49,189 bases of DNA from the NCBI GenBank assembly GCA_021802585.1, contig JAJZRQ010000006.1:1-49189 (forward strand). The letters run 5' to 3'. The translations under genes were made by a program, and so were the position numbers. This DNA comes from Chloroflexota bacterium. GTDB taxonomy: Bacteria; Chloroflexota; Limnocylindria; Limnocylindrales; CSP1-4. The stretch's first letter is position 1; each line of letters starts with the position of its first letter. The notes under the pieces are model-generated. The model did not search any database, was not told where the DNA came from, and saw only the letters and a list, made by a program, of their open reading frames with translations. This document shows, piece after piece, positions 1-8,935 of this stretch.

Positions 1-1
1 C

Positions 2-1501
2 GACGGCCGCGCGGCGGCCCGCGAGCGGCCGCTCGCGGAGCGGGTGGTGTCGCTTGCCGTCGTCCTCGTCCTCGCGTTCGGCGGGCTCGCCGCCGGGGCG
101 ACGTACTGGCAGGTGGTCCGAGCCGACGAGCTCGCCTCCTCGCCGACGGACGCCGCAGTCCTCGCCGCGGCCCGGACTGTCGTCCGCGGCCGGATCCTCG
201 ACCGCGACGGGCGCACGCTCGCGAGCAGCCGCCGCACCGCGGACGGCACGCCATACCGCATCTACGCGGACCCGGCGATCAGCAATCCCGTCGGCTACGC
301 GTCGGCCGCGTATGGCGCCGCCGGGCTCGAGCGGGCGTACGCGGCGGAGCTCAGCGGGACGGGGGGCGGCGACCCGCTGGCGCGAGCCCTCGCGAAGTTC
401 CTGCCGCCCGCCGACCGCCGGAGCGACCTCCGGACCGCGCTCTCGCTGCCCCTCCAGCGGCTCGCCGTCCAGCTCCTCGGGACCGACCGGGGCGCGGTCG
501 TCATGCTCGACCCGCGGACCGGCGAGGTCCTCGTCCTGGCCTCGACCCCGACGTTCGACGCCTCCGGGATCGCGAACCCGGCGACGGCGAGGCGGACGTT
601 CGAGGCCGTCCGCGACGACCCGGCAGCGCCCCTCCTGGACCGCGCCACCCTCGGCCGCTACGTGCCGGGGTCGGTGTTCAAGATCGTCACCGCGATCGCC
701 GGGCTCGGGAGCGGGGCGGTGACGCCGGCGACGACGTACCCGGAGCAGCCGGCGGCGGAGGCGGACGGCCTCGTGGTCGACGGCTTCACGATCCGCGATG
801 GCCACCACCCGTTCACGGGCTCGCAGGAGCTCGACCTCGCAACGGCGACCGAGGTCTCGTGCAACATCTGGTACGCCCTCACCGGCCTCCGGACGGGGGG
901 CGCCAGCCTCGACGCGTACGCCCGCCGGCTTGGCTTCGGCGCCCCGCTGCCGTTCGACCTGCCGACGGCCGCCTCGCAGCTGACGAACGGGGGCGGCCCG
1001 CTCCCGGGCGGCTTCCTCGACGACGTCGAGCTGGCGAACGCCGCATACGGCCAGGGAGAGGTCCTCGCCACGCCCCTCCAGATGGCGCTCGTGGCGGCGG
1101 CGATCGCGAACCGGGGGGAGCTCATGGCGCCGCGCCTCGCGACCGCGCTCATCGACCGTCAGGGGCGCGAGACGGCGCTCGGGCCGCGGTCGATGGGCCG
1201 GGTCCTCGATGCCGGATCGGCCGCCGCGATCGGCGCCGCGATGACCCTCGCCGTAGAGGGGGACTGGGGACGGCTCTTCACGGCCGGCGCCGCGGTGCCG
1301 GGCGTCCCGACCGCCGGCAAGTCGGGGACCGCGCAGCTCGGTGGGACCGGCGAGCCGCACTCGTGGTTCATCGGCTACGCCCCGGCCGACGCGCCGACGG
1401 TCGCGATCGCCGTCCTCGTCGAGGAGGGCGGGCGCGGCGGCCAGCGGGCCTCGCCCCTCGCCGGGCGGATGCTCCGGGCGTACTTCGCGGCCCAGCCGTG
1501 A
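2..1501 (+). CDS. Class B penicillin-binding protein (transpeptidase), 5' end probably outside the window
   Basis: This is a peptidoglycan D,D-transpeptidase of the PbpA/FtsI type, anchored in the membrane and acting outside the cell. Counting from the GTG at 44, one hydrophobic helix covers residues 3-19, followed by TYWQVVRA, the usual post-anchor sequence of PbpA proteins. All three active-site motifs are present: SVFK with nucleophile Ser210 and Lys213, the SCN triad, and KSGT near the C-terminus. The frame stays open to the left edge and encodes a charged stretch ending RERPLAER just before the helix, as expected for the cytoplasmic tail, so the true start is probably upstream. GTG44 would leave almost no tail. 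Length (about 485 aa) suits actinobacterial-type PbpA. The next gene overlaps its stop. Whether it serves elongation or septation cannot be told here; an FtsW/RodA gene just upstream would be expected. Confidence 0.9.
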   Translation, partial: DGRAAARERPLAERVVSLAVVLVLAFGGLAAGATYWQVVRADELASSPTDAAVLAAARTVVRGRILDRDGRTLASSRRTADGTPYRIYADPAISNPVGYASAAYGAAGLERAYAAELSGTGGGDPLARALAKFLPPADRRSDLRTALSLPLQRLAVQLLGTDRGAVVMLDPRTGEVLVLASTPTFDASGIANPATARRTFEAVRDDPAAPLLDRATLGRYVPGSVFKIVTAIAGLGSGAVTPATTYPEQPAAEADGLVVDGFTIRDGHHPFTGSQELDLATATEVSCNIWYALTGLRTGGASLDAYARRLGFGAPLPFDLPTAASQLTNGGGPLPGGFLDDVELANAAYGQGEVLATPLQMALVAAAIANRGELMAPRLATALIDRQGRETALGPRSMGRVLDAGSAAAIGAAMTLAVEGDWGRLFTAGAAVPGVPTAGKSGTAQLGGTGEPHSWFIGYAPADAPTVAIAVLVEEGGRGGQRASPLAGRMLRAYFAAQP

Positions 1502-1689
1502 CCGGCCGGCGCGGACGACCCTTCGTCGAGCGGATCGGGATGGCGGCGATCGCGGCCGTCCTCGCCCTCGCCTTCGGCGGCATCGCCGCCGCCTCGTTCG
1601 CCTCCGGCGAGCCGTTCCTCGGCGTGATGGCCGTCCTCGGGACCGTCATGACCGCGTGGGTCGGCCTCCTCACGCTCGTGCGGGGCTGA
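1498..1689 (+). CDS. 63-aa membrane protein coupled to the PBP gene
   Basis: This small protein starts at a GTG overlapping the PBP stop (GTGA), so it is probably translationally coupled. It has a basic N-terminus ([11 protein letters not shown]) and two hydrophobic stretches, about residues 15-34 and 40-60, so it likely spans the inner membrane twice. No known family is recognised. Its first 35 residues resemble the N-terminal anchor of the PBP just upstream: both have R-x-RP, ER and then LAFGG inside the helix. The frame is open with biased third positions and a plausible coupled start, but small size limits certainty. A role as an accessory membrane peptide of the PBP is inference from position only. 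Confidence 0.6.
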   Translation: MTGRRGRPFVERIGMAAIAAVLALAFGGIAAASFASGEPFLGVMAVLGTVMTAWVGLLTLVRG

Positions 1690-1728
1690 TGGCCGGACGG
1701 CGCCGGAACCGTTCGGGGCCCTCCGGCG

Positions 1729-1734
1729 TACTAT
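1729..1734 (+). promoter_or_regulatory. Possible -10 box for the moxR operon
   Basis: TACTAT stands in the 133-base gap before moxR, in otherwise very GC-rich DNA. No convincing -35 is seen 16-18 bases upstream. A transcript from here would carry a leader of about 80 bases. The assignment rests on one hexamer. Confidence 0.3.
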
Positions 1735-1822
1735 CTCCGGACCCCGGGTCCGACAACCCGACATCCGGACCGCGCCCCGGCACGGGAGCCCGGCCGCCGT
1801 CGCCGCACCGCGAGGGAGCCCG

Positions 1823-2812
1823 ATGACGAAGATCCAGGAGTCCGGCGACCGGGTCGTCGCGAACGTCGAGCGCGTGATCGTCGGCAAGCACCACGAGGTC
1901 CAGCTCGCCCTCGTGGCCCTCCTGTGCCGCGGCCACCTCCTCATCGAGGACGTCCCCGGCACGGGCAAGACCGTCCTCGCCAAGTCGATCGCCCGGAGCC
2001 TCGGATGCTCGTTCCGGCGGATCCAGTTCACCCCGGACCTGCTCCCGTCGGACGTCACCGGCCTGTCGATCTACAACCAGAAGACCCAGGAGTTCGAGTT
2101 CCGGCCGGGCCCGATCATGAGCCAGGTCGTCCTCGCCGACGAGATCAACCGGGCGACGCCGAAGACCCAGTCGTCCCTCCTCGAGTGCATGGAGGAGCGG
2201 CAGGCGACGATCGACGGGATCAGCCACCCCATGCCCGACCCGTTCCTCGTCATCGCGACGCAGAACCCGATCGAGTACGAGGGGACGTTCGCCCTCCCGG
2301 AGGCGCAGCTCGACCGGTTCATGCTCCGCCTGCGGATGGGCTACCCGACGCCGACCGAGGAGATCGTCATCCTCGACGAGCAGAAGCGGACGCACCCGAT
2401 CGACGACCTCGTCGAGGTGTGCCCCGTGGCGGAGCTCCGCGAGATGCAGGCGGCAGTCCGCGAGATCTACGTCGACGCGAGCGTCTCCGAGTACATCGTC
2501 CGCCTCGTGAACGCGACGCGAACCCACCCCGACGTCTACCTCGGGGCGTCGCCGCGGGGGAGCATTGCCCTCTACCGGGCCGGCCAGGCCCGGGCCGCGC
2601 TCCTCGGCCGGGACTACGTCATCCCCGACGACGTGAAGGCGCTCGCGGTGCCCGCCCTCGCCCACCGGCTCATCATCAAGACGAGCTCGACGATCCGCGA
2701 GGTCGACGCCGAGACGGTCGTCCGCGAGCTCCTCGAGACGATCTCCGTCGACGCGCCGGGCCGGCCGGGCGGCGTCCGCCGGCTCGAGGCCGAGGAGGCG
2801 CGGGCCCGGTAG
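1823..2812 (+). CDS. MoxR-family AAA+ ATPase
   Basis: This cytosolic AAA+ chaperone-like ATPase of the MoxR/RavA group is 329 aa, normal for the family. Visible motifs are Walker A PGTGKT near residue 49, Walker [11 protein letters not shown] and sensor-1 [12 protein letters not shown]. MoxR proteins are thought to help assemble or activate partner proteins, often metal-binding or cell-envelope ones, encoded next to them. The ATG is preceded by GAGGGAG at a suitable distance. The DUF58 gene follows after 27 bases, then a transglutaminase gene, an order widespread in actinobacteria and chloroflexi. Joint function in envelope or secreted-protein maturation is inferred from that conserved neighbourhood; the substrate is unknown. 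Confidence 0.93.
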   Translation: MTKIQESGDRVVANVERVIVGKHHEVQLALVALLCRGHLLIEDVPGTGKTVLAKSIARSLGCSFRRIQFTPDLLPSDVTGLSIYNQKTQEFEFRPGPIMSQVVLADEINRATPKTQSSLLECMEERQATIDGISHPMPDPFLVIATQNPIEYEGTFALPEAQLDRFMLRLRMGYPTPTEEIVILDEQKRTHPIDDLVEVCPVAELREMQAAVREIYVDASVSEYIVRLVNATRTHPDVYLGASPRGSIALYRAGQARAALLGRDYVIPDDVKALAVPALAHRLIIKTSSTIREVDAETVVRELLETISVDAPGRPGGVRRLEAEEARAR

Positions 2813-2839
2813 GGCCAGGGCGCCTCCCGGGGACCGACC

Positions 2840-4093
2840 GTGGGATTCCTCCGCCGCCTCCCGTTCCTCGTCGTCGCGACCGCCCTCGTGGTGGCGGCCT
2901 TCAGCACGGGCGCCCCGTTCCTCTTCTTCCTCGTCTACCTCGGCCTCGCCGTCCTCGGCGGGAGCTACCTCGCGACGCGCCTCGGCCTCAGCGACCTCGA
3001 GGCGGGGTACGCCGTGAACCAGCTCCAGGCACACGTCGGCGAGGTGCTCCGGGCGACGTACACGCTGCGGAGCACGAGCCGCGTGCCGAAGCTGTGGCTC
3101 GAGGTCCACAACCCGACGACGCTCCCCGTGCCGCTCCCGGGCCGCGCGATCTCGCTCGGACCGCGGTCGGAACGCTCGTGGATCGCGAAGGTGCCGCTGG
3201 GGCGCCGGGGGCACTTCCGGGTCGACCCGCTCCAGATCCGGACCGGCGACCCGTTCGGGTTCTTCGAGGCGAGCGCGAGCGTCGGGCACGGCCTGACCCT
3301 CGTCGTCTACCCCCGGGTCGAGCCGATCCCGCGCTGGCGCCTCCAGGCGGCGAGCCTCGAGGGGAACCGCTCCACGCCCGTCCGCACCCAGCAGACGACG
3401 CCCCTCGCGACGACCGTCCGGCCGTACGAGCCCGGGGACAGCTTCAACCGGATCCACTGGCCCTCCACGGCACGGACCGGCGACATCTGGGTGAAGGAGT
3501 TCGACCTCGAGCAGACCGCCGACGTGTGGATCGTCCTCGACCTCCACCGCCCGCCGCAGGTGGGGAGCGGCGACGACGGGACGGTGGAGGTGGCCGTCCG
3601 GGTCGCAGCGGCCGTCGCGGAGCGGGCGATCGAGGAGAACCGCTCGGTCGCGATGACCGCCACCGCGAGCCGGGTCACCGTCCTCCCGCCGGACCGCGGA
3701 CCGCGCCAGCGGCAGAAGATCCTCCAGCTCCTCGCGGCGGTCGACGGCGACGGGGTGACGCCCCTCCAGGAGGCGCTCGTGGGTGTGCTGCCACTCCTCC
3801 GCCGGGGGATGTCGGCGATCGTCATCACCGCCTCCACCGAGCCGGGCTGGGTCCGGCCCCTGGCGACGCTCCGGCCCCGCGGGATCGGCTGCCAGGTCGT
3901 CTGGCTCGACCCCGCCGCGTTCGCCCGGCGGGCCGCGGAGGCGGCCGGCTCGGCCGGTGACCCGGCCGTCGCCGCTGCGCTCGCCGACGTCGCGACGGCG
4001 GCCCGGAGCACGCGCCACGCGATCGCCGAGTTCGACATCCGGACCCATCCGGTCCCACCCGGCGTCCCGCTCGCCGAGGTCCTCGTCGGATGA
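2840..4093 (+). CDS. DUF58 domain protein with N-terminal membrane hairpin
   Basis: The 417-aa protein begins with two hydrophobic segments (about residues 9-26 and 30-48). It then has a beta-rich region typical of DUF58 N-termini (LRSTSRVPKLWLEV) and the DUF58 signature RPYEPGD followed by RIHWPSTARTG near residues 195-215. DUF58 proteins have a von Willebrand factor A-like fold and almost always sit beside MoxR ATPases, which are believed to act on them. The start is GTG, 27 bases after moxR. The stop overlaps the next gene's ATG (ATGA), so expression is probably coupled. No enzymatic activity is known for the family. Confidence 0.9.
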   Translation: MGFLRRLPFLVVATALVVAAFSTGAPFLFFLVYLGLAVLGGSYLATRLGLSDLEAGYAVNQLQAHVGEVLRATYTLRSTSRVPKLWLEVHNPTTLPVPLPGRAISLGPRSERSWIAKVPLGRRGHFRVDPLQIRTGDPFGFFEASASVGHGLTLVVYPRVEPIPRWRLQAASLEGNRSTPVRTQQTTPLATTVRPYEPGDSFNRIHWPSTARTGDIWVKEFDLEQTADVWIVLDLHRPPQVGSGDDGTVEVAVRVAAAVAERAIEENRSVAMTATASRVTVLPPDRGPRQRQKILQLLAAVDGDGVTPLQEALVGVLPLLRRGMSAIVITASTEPGWVRPLATLRPRGIGCQVVWLDPAAFARRAAEAAGSAGDPAVAAALADVATAARSTRHAIAEFDIRTHPVPPGVPLAEVLVG

Positions 4094-6414
4094 CGGTTGC
4101 GCAGACGCCCTTCGACCTCGGCGCGAGCTACACGGCGTCGCAGGCGCCCGCGCGCCGGCTCGCGCTCGCGCCCGAGGAGGGCTGGTCGAGCGTCGTCCTG
4201 CTTGCCCTCCTCTGCGCCCTCCTCGGCTGGGCGATCGACGACGCGCACTGGGTCCTCGGCGACCAGTCGAACACCAACTTCCTGCCCTGGGCGGGGGCGC
4301 TCGGCCTCCTCTGGGGCTTCGCGGCCGCGAAGCTCGGCCGAGGTCGGCTCGTCGCGCACGGCGGCGGGGCGATCCTTGCGACGGCCTTCCTCGTCTTCGC
4401 CGTCGGGAGCCAGCTCGCGCCGGGGCAGGACCCGGGGGCGATGATCCGGGTCACCGCCGACGGCGTGTGGGGCGCGTTCGACGACCTCGTCATCCGGGGC
4501 CGCGCCACGACGACGGAGATCGCCCACTACCTCCTCGTCCTCGGCGGGCTCGTGTGGGCGACGGGCCAGTTCGCGGGCTACGCGGCGTACGCCCACCGGC
4601 GGCCCCTCGCGGCGGTCGTCGTGCCGGGGACGATCCTCCTCGTGAACGTCTCGATCACGGCGCTCGACCAGTACCCGGTCCTCGTCCTGGCCTCGCTCGC
4701 GGCCCTCCTCTTCCTCGTCCGGTTCCGCGTCGCGGACGAGCAGCGGACGTGGGCCCGGCACCGGATCGCCGACGTCGGCAACGCCGTCGGGCTCTCGCTC
4801 CGGGCCGGCCTGTCGTTCGTCGCCATCGCGATGGCGACGAGCCTCGTCCTCGCCGCGGCCGCCTCGTCGGCCCCGCTCGCCGGGTGGTGGCACGGCATCG
4901 ACCAGCGCCTCGTCGACCTCGGCACCCAGCTCGCGCGGTTCTTCCCCTCGGGCGGGCCCGGGACGAGCTTCGGGACGGCCGGCTTCGGGCCGTCGGTGAC
5001 GATCGAGGGCGAGTGGACGTCAGACGACACCCCCGTCCTCACGATCCGCGTCGATCCCGCCGCGCCCCGCCTGAAGTGGCGGGCCGTCGCCTACGACCAG
5101 CTCGTGGGGAACCGCTGGACCCGGAGCGACTCGGTGGACGTCGACGTTGCCGCCGGCCGGCCGGTCCTCGCCGGGACGGGCGAGCTGCCGACCGCGCCCG
5201 TCGCCATGGAGGAGGTGCGGTACACGGTCCAGGGCGTCTCCGGGGATCCCGGGATCCTCGTCGAGCCGGGCATCCCGACGTCGGTCGACCGGGCGTCCCG
5301 GGTGACGCTCGTCGGGGAGTCGTGGTTCGGCGCGGCCCGCGTCGACGGGGCGCGCTCCTACGAGGCGACGGCCGACGTCCCGGTCGTCGCGGAGGGCGTG
5401 GCCGACGCGCTCAGCGCGAACCGCCTGCGGGCCGCCGGCCAGGACTACCCGGAGGCCGTCCGGTCGCTCTATCTCGACCTCCAGCCGGGGACCGCCGGGG
5501 AGGACGTCCGGGCTCTCCTCGCGACGATCCTCGGGCTGGCGCGGCCGACGAACCCGTACGACACCGCCCGGGCGATCGAGAGCTACCTCAGCGACCCCAC
5601 GAAGTTCACGTACCGGACGAACGTCCTCGACGTGGACTGCGGCGGGCGGGGCGTCGCCGACTGCTTCGCCGTCACGCGCCAGGGCTACTGCGAGCACTTC
5701 GCCACGACGATGGTCGTCATGCTCCGGATCGCCGGGATTCCCGCCCGGCTCGTCGAGGGCTACCTGCCCGGCGAGCGCAACGCGGCCGGCGTCGAGCTCA
5801 TCCGCAAGTCCCGCGCCCACGCGTGGGTCGAGGCCTACTTCCCCGGCTTCGGGTGGGTCGACTTCGACCCGACCGCCGCGGTCGGGGAGCCGCAGGCGAT
5901 CCCGGCCGGGCCGCCCGTCGCGACCGCGACCCCGGCGGCGAGCGGCGCCGCGGGCGGCTCGCCCCTGCCGAGCGGGCGCAACGGCATCGACGAGCCGGCC
6001 GGGCCGGGGGAAGGCGGGAGCACCCCCGTCCGGACCCCGGGCATCGGGCCGATCATCGTCGTCGTCCTCCCGCTCGGCGGCGTCCTCCTCGTCCTGGGCG
6101 TGCTCTGGCTCCGGCGCCGTCTGTCGCGCCCGGTCCAGCCGGAGGTCGTCTACCGGACCGTCACCGACATTGCCGGGCGCCTCGGCCACCCGCGCCGTCC
6201 GACGCAGACGGTCTACGAGTACCTCGGCAGCCTGTCGGATGCCCTCCCGTCGGCGCGGCCGGAGCTCCAGCTCGTCGCCCGCGCGACGGTCGAGTCGACG
6301 TACGGCCGGCGCCGGCCCTCGCCGGACCGCCTCGTTGCGCTCGGCGAGGCCCAGCGGCGGCTCCGCCTCGCGCTCCTTCGCCTCGTGTTCCGGCGCAGGA
6401 GCCGACCGCGGTAG
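4090..6414 (+). CDS. Membrane protein with periplasmic transglutaminase-like domain
   Basis: This 774-aa protein has several N-terminal transmembrane helices (within about residues 30-260), a large extracytoplasmic region and a transglutaminase/protease-like domain. The cysteine-protease-type triad is visible: Cys534 in GYCEHFATT, His577 in RAHAWVEAYF and Asp593 in VDFDPT. One further helix lies near residues 655-680, followed by a cytoplasmic tail that looks like the DUF4129-type C-terminus common in these proteins. It is the third gene of the moxR-DUF58-transglutaminase operon and overlaps the DUF58 stop by four bases. Family members may cleave or cross-link peptides at the cell surface; the substrate is unknown. 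The stop codon lies in a 26-bp tandem duplication. Confidence 0.9.
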   Translation: MTVAQTPFDLGASYTASQAPARRLALAPEEGWSSVVLLALLCALLGWAIDDAHWVLGDQSNTNFLPWAGALGLLWGFAAAKLGRGRLVAHGGGAILATAFLVFAVGSQLAPGQDPGAMIRVTADGVWGAFDDLVIRGRATTTEIAHYLLVLGGLVWATGQFAGYAAYAHRRPLAAVVVPGTILLVNVSITALDQYPVLVLASLAALLFLVRFRVADEQRTWARHRIADVGNAVGLSLRAGLSFVAIAMATSLVLAAAASSAPLAGWWHGIDQRLVDLGTQLARFFPSGGPGTSFGTAGFGPSVTIEGEWTSDDTPVLTIRVDPAAPRLKWRAVAYDQLVGNRWTRSDSVDVDVAAGRPVLAGTGELPTAPVAMEEVRYTVQGVSGDPGILVEPGIPTSVDRASRVTLVGESWFGAARVDGARSYEATADVPVVAEGVADALSANRLRAAGQDYPEAVRSLYLDLQPGTAGEDVRALLATILGLARPTNPYDTARAIESYLSDPTKFTYRTNVLDVDCGGRGVADCFAVTRQGYCEHFATTMVVMLRIAGIPARLVEGYLPGERNAAGVELIRKSRAHAWVEAYFPGFGWVDFDPTAAVGEPQAIPAGPPVATATPAASGAAGGSPLPSGRNGIDEPAGPGEGGSTPVRTPGIGPIIVVVLPLGGVLLVLGVLWLRRRLSRPVQPEVVYRTVTDIAGRLGHPRRPTQTVYEYLGSLSDALPSARPELQLVARATVESTYGRRRPSPDRLVALGEAQRRLRLALLRLVFRRRSRPR

Positions 6415-6449
6415 GACGACGCGGGAGCCGACCGCGGCAGGACGACGCG
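6398..6449. repeat. 26-bp tandem duplication spanning a stop codon
   Basis: Two adjacent 26-bp units (6398-6423 and 6424-6449) differ at one base. The unit begins GGAGCCGACCGCGG. The first unit carries the TAG stop of the transglutaminase gene; the second has CAG at that place. It lies in the 87-base gap between converging genes. Confidence 0.85.
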
Positions 6450-6501
6450 GGAAGGGCGCCACTCCGGCACGACCGGCCCGCCGGGCCCGCCGGCGCGGTT
6501 C

Positions 6502-7338
6502 CTAGAGCGCCCCGGAGCGGGCCCGCTCGGCGGCCGCGTCCTCCTCGGCCCGCGTCGCCTCGGCGGCTTCGAGCTCGAGGGCGGCGAGGTGCTCCGTCCG
6601 GTTCCACGCGCGGAGGATCGGCCGTCCGTTCCGGACGTCGAGGACGGCGATCCCGGTCGTCGCCTGGGTGAACGTCCAGAAGCGCTCGAGGGGGAGGCCG
6701 AGGAGGGCGAGGAGGGCGACCTTGAACGTGCCGTCATGGCCGACGAGGAGCGTCCAGGGTCCCGCGTGGGGGTCGTAGTAGGACGGCGTGCCCGCGACGC
6801 CGGGCCCGGCCGCGGCCGCGAGCTCGGCAAGGGCGCGCCCGAGCGCCGCGCGGACCCGCGCGTCGACGGCCGCGAGCGACTCACCGCCGGGAGCGTGGAC
6901 TCCCACCGGGTCGCGGCGCCAGCCCGCGATCTCGGCCGGGTAGCGCTCCTCGACCTCGCGCTGGAGGAGCCCTTCCCACGCCCCCTGGGCGATCTCCGCC
7001 AGCCCGGGCTCGGGCCGGAGCGGGGGCGCCGGGCGGCCGGCGGCCGCGATCGCCGCCGCGACGGCCTCGGCCGTCTCGCGCGTCCGGGCGAGCGGGGAGT
7101 GGATGATCGCCACGGGATCGCCGGCCGGCACGGGGAGGCGCGGTGGGCTGTCGGGAGCCGCGAGGCGGGCCCCCGCGAGGGCGGCCTGGCGCGAACCAAG
7201 GGGCGAGAGGGGCGTGTCGCCCTGGCCCTGGAAGCGACCCTCGGCGAGCCAGGCGGACTGACCGTGGCGGAGGAGGACGAGCGTCGCCGCGAGGCCCTCG
7301 GGGACCGCGAGCGGCGGGGGGGTGCCGGCCGCCGTCAC
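6502..7338 (-). CDS. Histidine phosphatase superfamily enzyme, probable phosphoserine phosphatase
   Basis: This 278-aa enzyme has the dPGM-like phosphatase fold. The phosphohistidine motif LLRHGQS places catalytic His25 after Arg24, and further motifs are HSPLARTRETAEAV, a WEG acidic segment and the second active-site histidine in VGHDGTFKV. The GTG start lies seven bases after the serA stop, and the class V aminotransferase gene precedes serA. Metal-independent phosphoserine phosphatases of this fold are known from Hydrogenobacter and related bacteria, and phosphoserine phosphatase is the one step of the serine pathway otherwise missing from this operon. The assignment is therefore inference from context. 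A cobalamin-type phosphatase (CobC-like) or a generic phosphomutase is the alternative. The C-terminal 40 residues are Ala/Glu-rich and look non-catalytic. Confidence 0.85.
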   Translation of the reverse strand: MTAAGTPPPLAVPEGLAATLVLLRHGQSAWLAEGRFQGQGDTPLSPLGSRQAALAGARLAAPDSPPRLPVPAGDPVAIIHSPLARTRETAEAVAAAIAAAGRPAPPLRPEPGLAEIAQGAWEGLLQREVEERYPAEIAGWRRDPVGVHAPGGESLAAVDARVRAALGRALAELAAAAGPGVAGTPSYYDPHAGPWTLLVGHDGTFKVALLALLGLPLERFWTFTQATTGIAVLDVRNGRPILRAWNRTEHLAALELEAAEATRAEEDAAAERARSGAL

Positions 7339-7345
7339 GCCCCGG

Positions 7346-8935
7346 TCACCCGGCCGGCTCGAGATCGATGACCCACTGGTCGATGACGCCGTCGATCGCC
7401 CGGATCGCCGCCTCCGTGGCGGCCGGGACCGGGTCGTCGAGGGCGAGGAACATGACGGCGTCGCTCCGGGGCGCCGATCGCCCGAGGTGCATCGCGCTGA
7501 TGTTCACGTCGGCCGCGCCGAGGAGGCTCCCGACGCGCCCGATCATCCCTGGCCGGTCCATGTGGCTCGAGATGAGCATCCACGGCGCCGGCGCGACGTC
7601 GAGCCAGTAGTCGTCGAGGCGGACGAACCGCGGCTCGCCGTTCGCCAGCGTCCCGGCGACCGTCCGGACGACCCCGTCGGCCGCGGTCCCCGCGAGCGTG
7701 ACGAGCGTCGCGAAGGCGCCCGCGTCGGGCGTCCGGCGCTCGACGATCGTCAGCCCCCGGGTCTTCGCCAGCATCCCCGCGTTCACGAGGTTCACCCGCT
7801 CGTTCGACGCGTCCTGGAGGAGCCCCCGCAGGACGGCGGCGTGGAGCGGCGTGACGTCGTGCTCGGCGAGCTCGCCCGCCACCTCGAGGGTCACGGAGCG
7901 AACGCCGCCGCGGGAGTACTGGGCGAGGAAGCGCCCGAGGAGCTCCGCGAGGGGGAGGTACGGAGCGATCGCGCGAGCCGTCTCGGGCGTGAGGAGCGGG
8001 GCGTTCACCGCATACCGCGCCGGCCGCCCGTCGAGGACCTCGAGGACCTGCTGGGAGGCCTCCTCGGCGACCGCGACCTGCGCCTCCGCCGTGGAGGCGC
8101 CGAGGTGTGGCGTGAGGACCGTGTTCGGCGCGTCGAGGAGCGGGTTGTCGGCCGCGGGCGGCTCGCTCGAGAAGACGTCGATCGCCGCGCCCCCGAGCGC
8201 GCCCCCCTTCAGCGCCGCGGCGAGGGCCATCTCGTCGACGACCCCGCCGCGGGAGACGTTGAGGAGGAAGGCCGTGGGCTTCATCCGGGCGAGCTGCGAC
8301 GCCCCGATCATCCCGGCCGTCGCCTTCGTCTTCGGCACGTGGAGGGTCACGACATCGCTCCGCTCGAGGAGCTCGTCGAGGCCGACGAGCTCGATCCCGT
8401 GGTTCGCGGCCGCGTCGGCGGTGACGTACGGGTCGGCGCCGAGGACCGTCATCTCCAGGGCCCGGGCCCGGTCGGCGATCGCGCCGCCGATCTTGCCGAG
8501 CCCGACGATCCCGAGGACCTTGCCGCGGAGCTCGACCCCGGTGAAGGCACTCCGCCGCCACTCCCCGCGACGGAGCGAGGCGTCGGCGGCCGGGACCCGC
8601 CGGGCGAGGGCGAAGAGGAGGGCGAGCGTGTGCTCGGCGGCGGCGATCGTATTGCCGGTCGGGGCGTTGACGACGGTGATCCCGGCGCGGGTCGCCGCGT
8701 CGAGGTCGACGTTGTCGACGCCGACCCCCGCCCGTCCGATGACGGAGAGGCGGGTCCCGGCGGCGATCATCGCCGCGTCCACCTTCACCTGGCTGCGGAC
8801 GAGGAGGGCGTCGTACTCCGGGAGGATCGCCCGGTACTCCTCGGGGGAGAGGCCGACCCGCTCGTCGACCTCGTGGTGCTGACGGAGGAGCTCGACGCCC
8901 GACGGGGCGAGGGGCTCGGCGACGAGGATCCTCAC
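7346..8935 (-). CDS. serA: D-3-phosphoglycerate dehydrogenase
   Basis: This cytosolic enzyme oxidises 3-phosphoglycerate to 3-phosphohydroxypyruvate with NAD, the first step of serine synthesis. The 529-aa length marks the long SerA type. The domains are a substrate/NAD-binding core with Rossmann motif [10 protein letters not shown]; catalytic Arg, Glu and His in NVSRGG, VFSSEPP and LTPHLGAST; an intervening domain; and a C-terminal ACT domain (from about residue 455, [17 protein letters not shown]) that usually binds serine for feedback control. The GTG start overlaps the stop of the aminotransferase gene (GTGA), and the phosphatase-fold gene follows after seven bases. The three genes make a plausible complete pathway from 3-phosphoglycerate to serine. 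Confidence 0.96.
   Translation of the reverse strand: MRILVAEPLAPSGVELLRQHHEVDERVGLSPEEYRAILPEYDALLVRSQVKVDAAMIAAGTRLSVIGRAGVGVDNVDLDAATRAGITVVNAPTGNTIAAAEHTLALLFALARRVPAADASLRRGEWRRSAFTGVELRGKVLGIVGLGKIGGAIADRARALEMTVLGADPYVTADAAANHGIELVGLDELLERSDVVTLHVPKTKATAGMIGASQLARMKPTAFLLNVSRGGVVDEMALAAALKGGALGGAAIDVFSSEPPAADNPLLDAPNTVLTPHLGASTAEAQVAVAEEASQQVLEVLDGRPARYAVNAPLLTPETARAIAPYLPLAELLGRFLAQYSRGGVRSVTLEVAGELAEHDVTPLHAAVLRGLLQDASNERVNLVNAGMLAKTRGLTIVERRTPDAGAFATLVTLAGTAADGVVRTVAGTLANGEPRFVRLDDYWLDVAPAPWMLISSHMDRPGMIGRVGSLLGAADVNISAMHLGRSAPRSDAVMFLALDDPVPAATEAAIRAIDGVIDQWVIDLEPAG

Noticed and set aside
19-38. 20-bp perfect palindrome with a NotI site in the PBP gene
   Set aside because: Ten complementary pairs are close to what chance allows in a window of this size and GC content, unlike the 36-bp palindrome at 29639.
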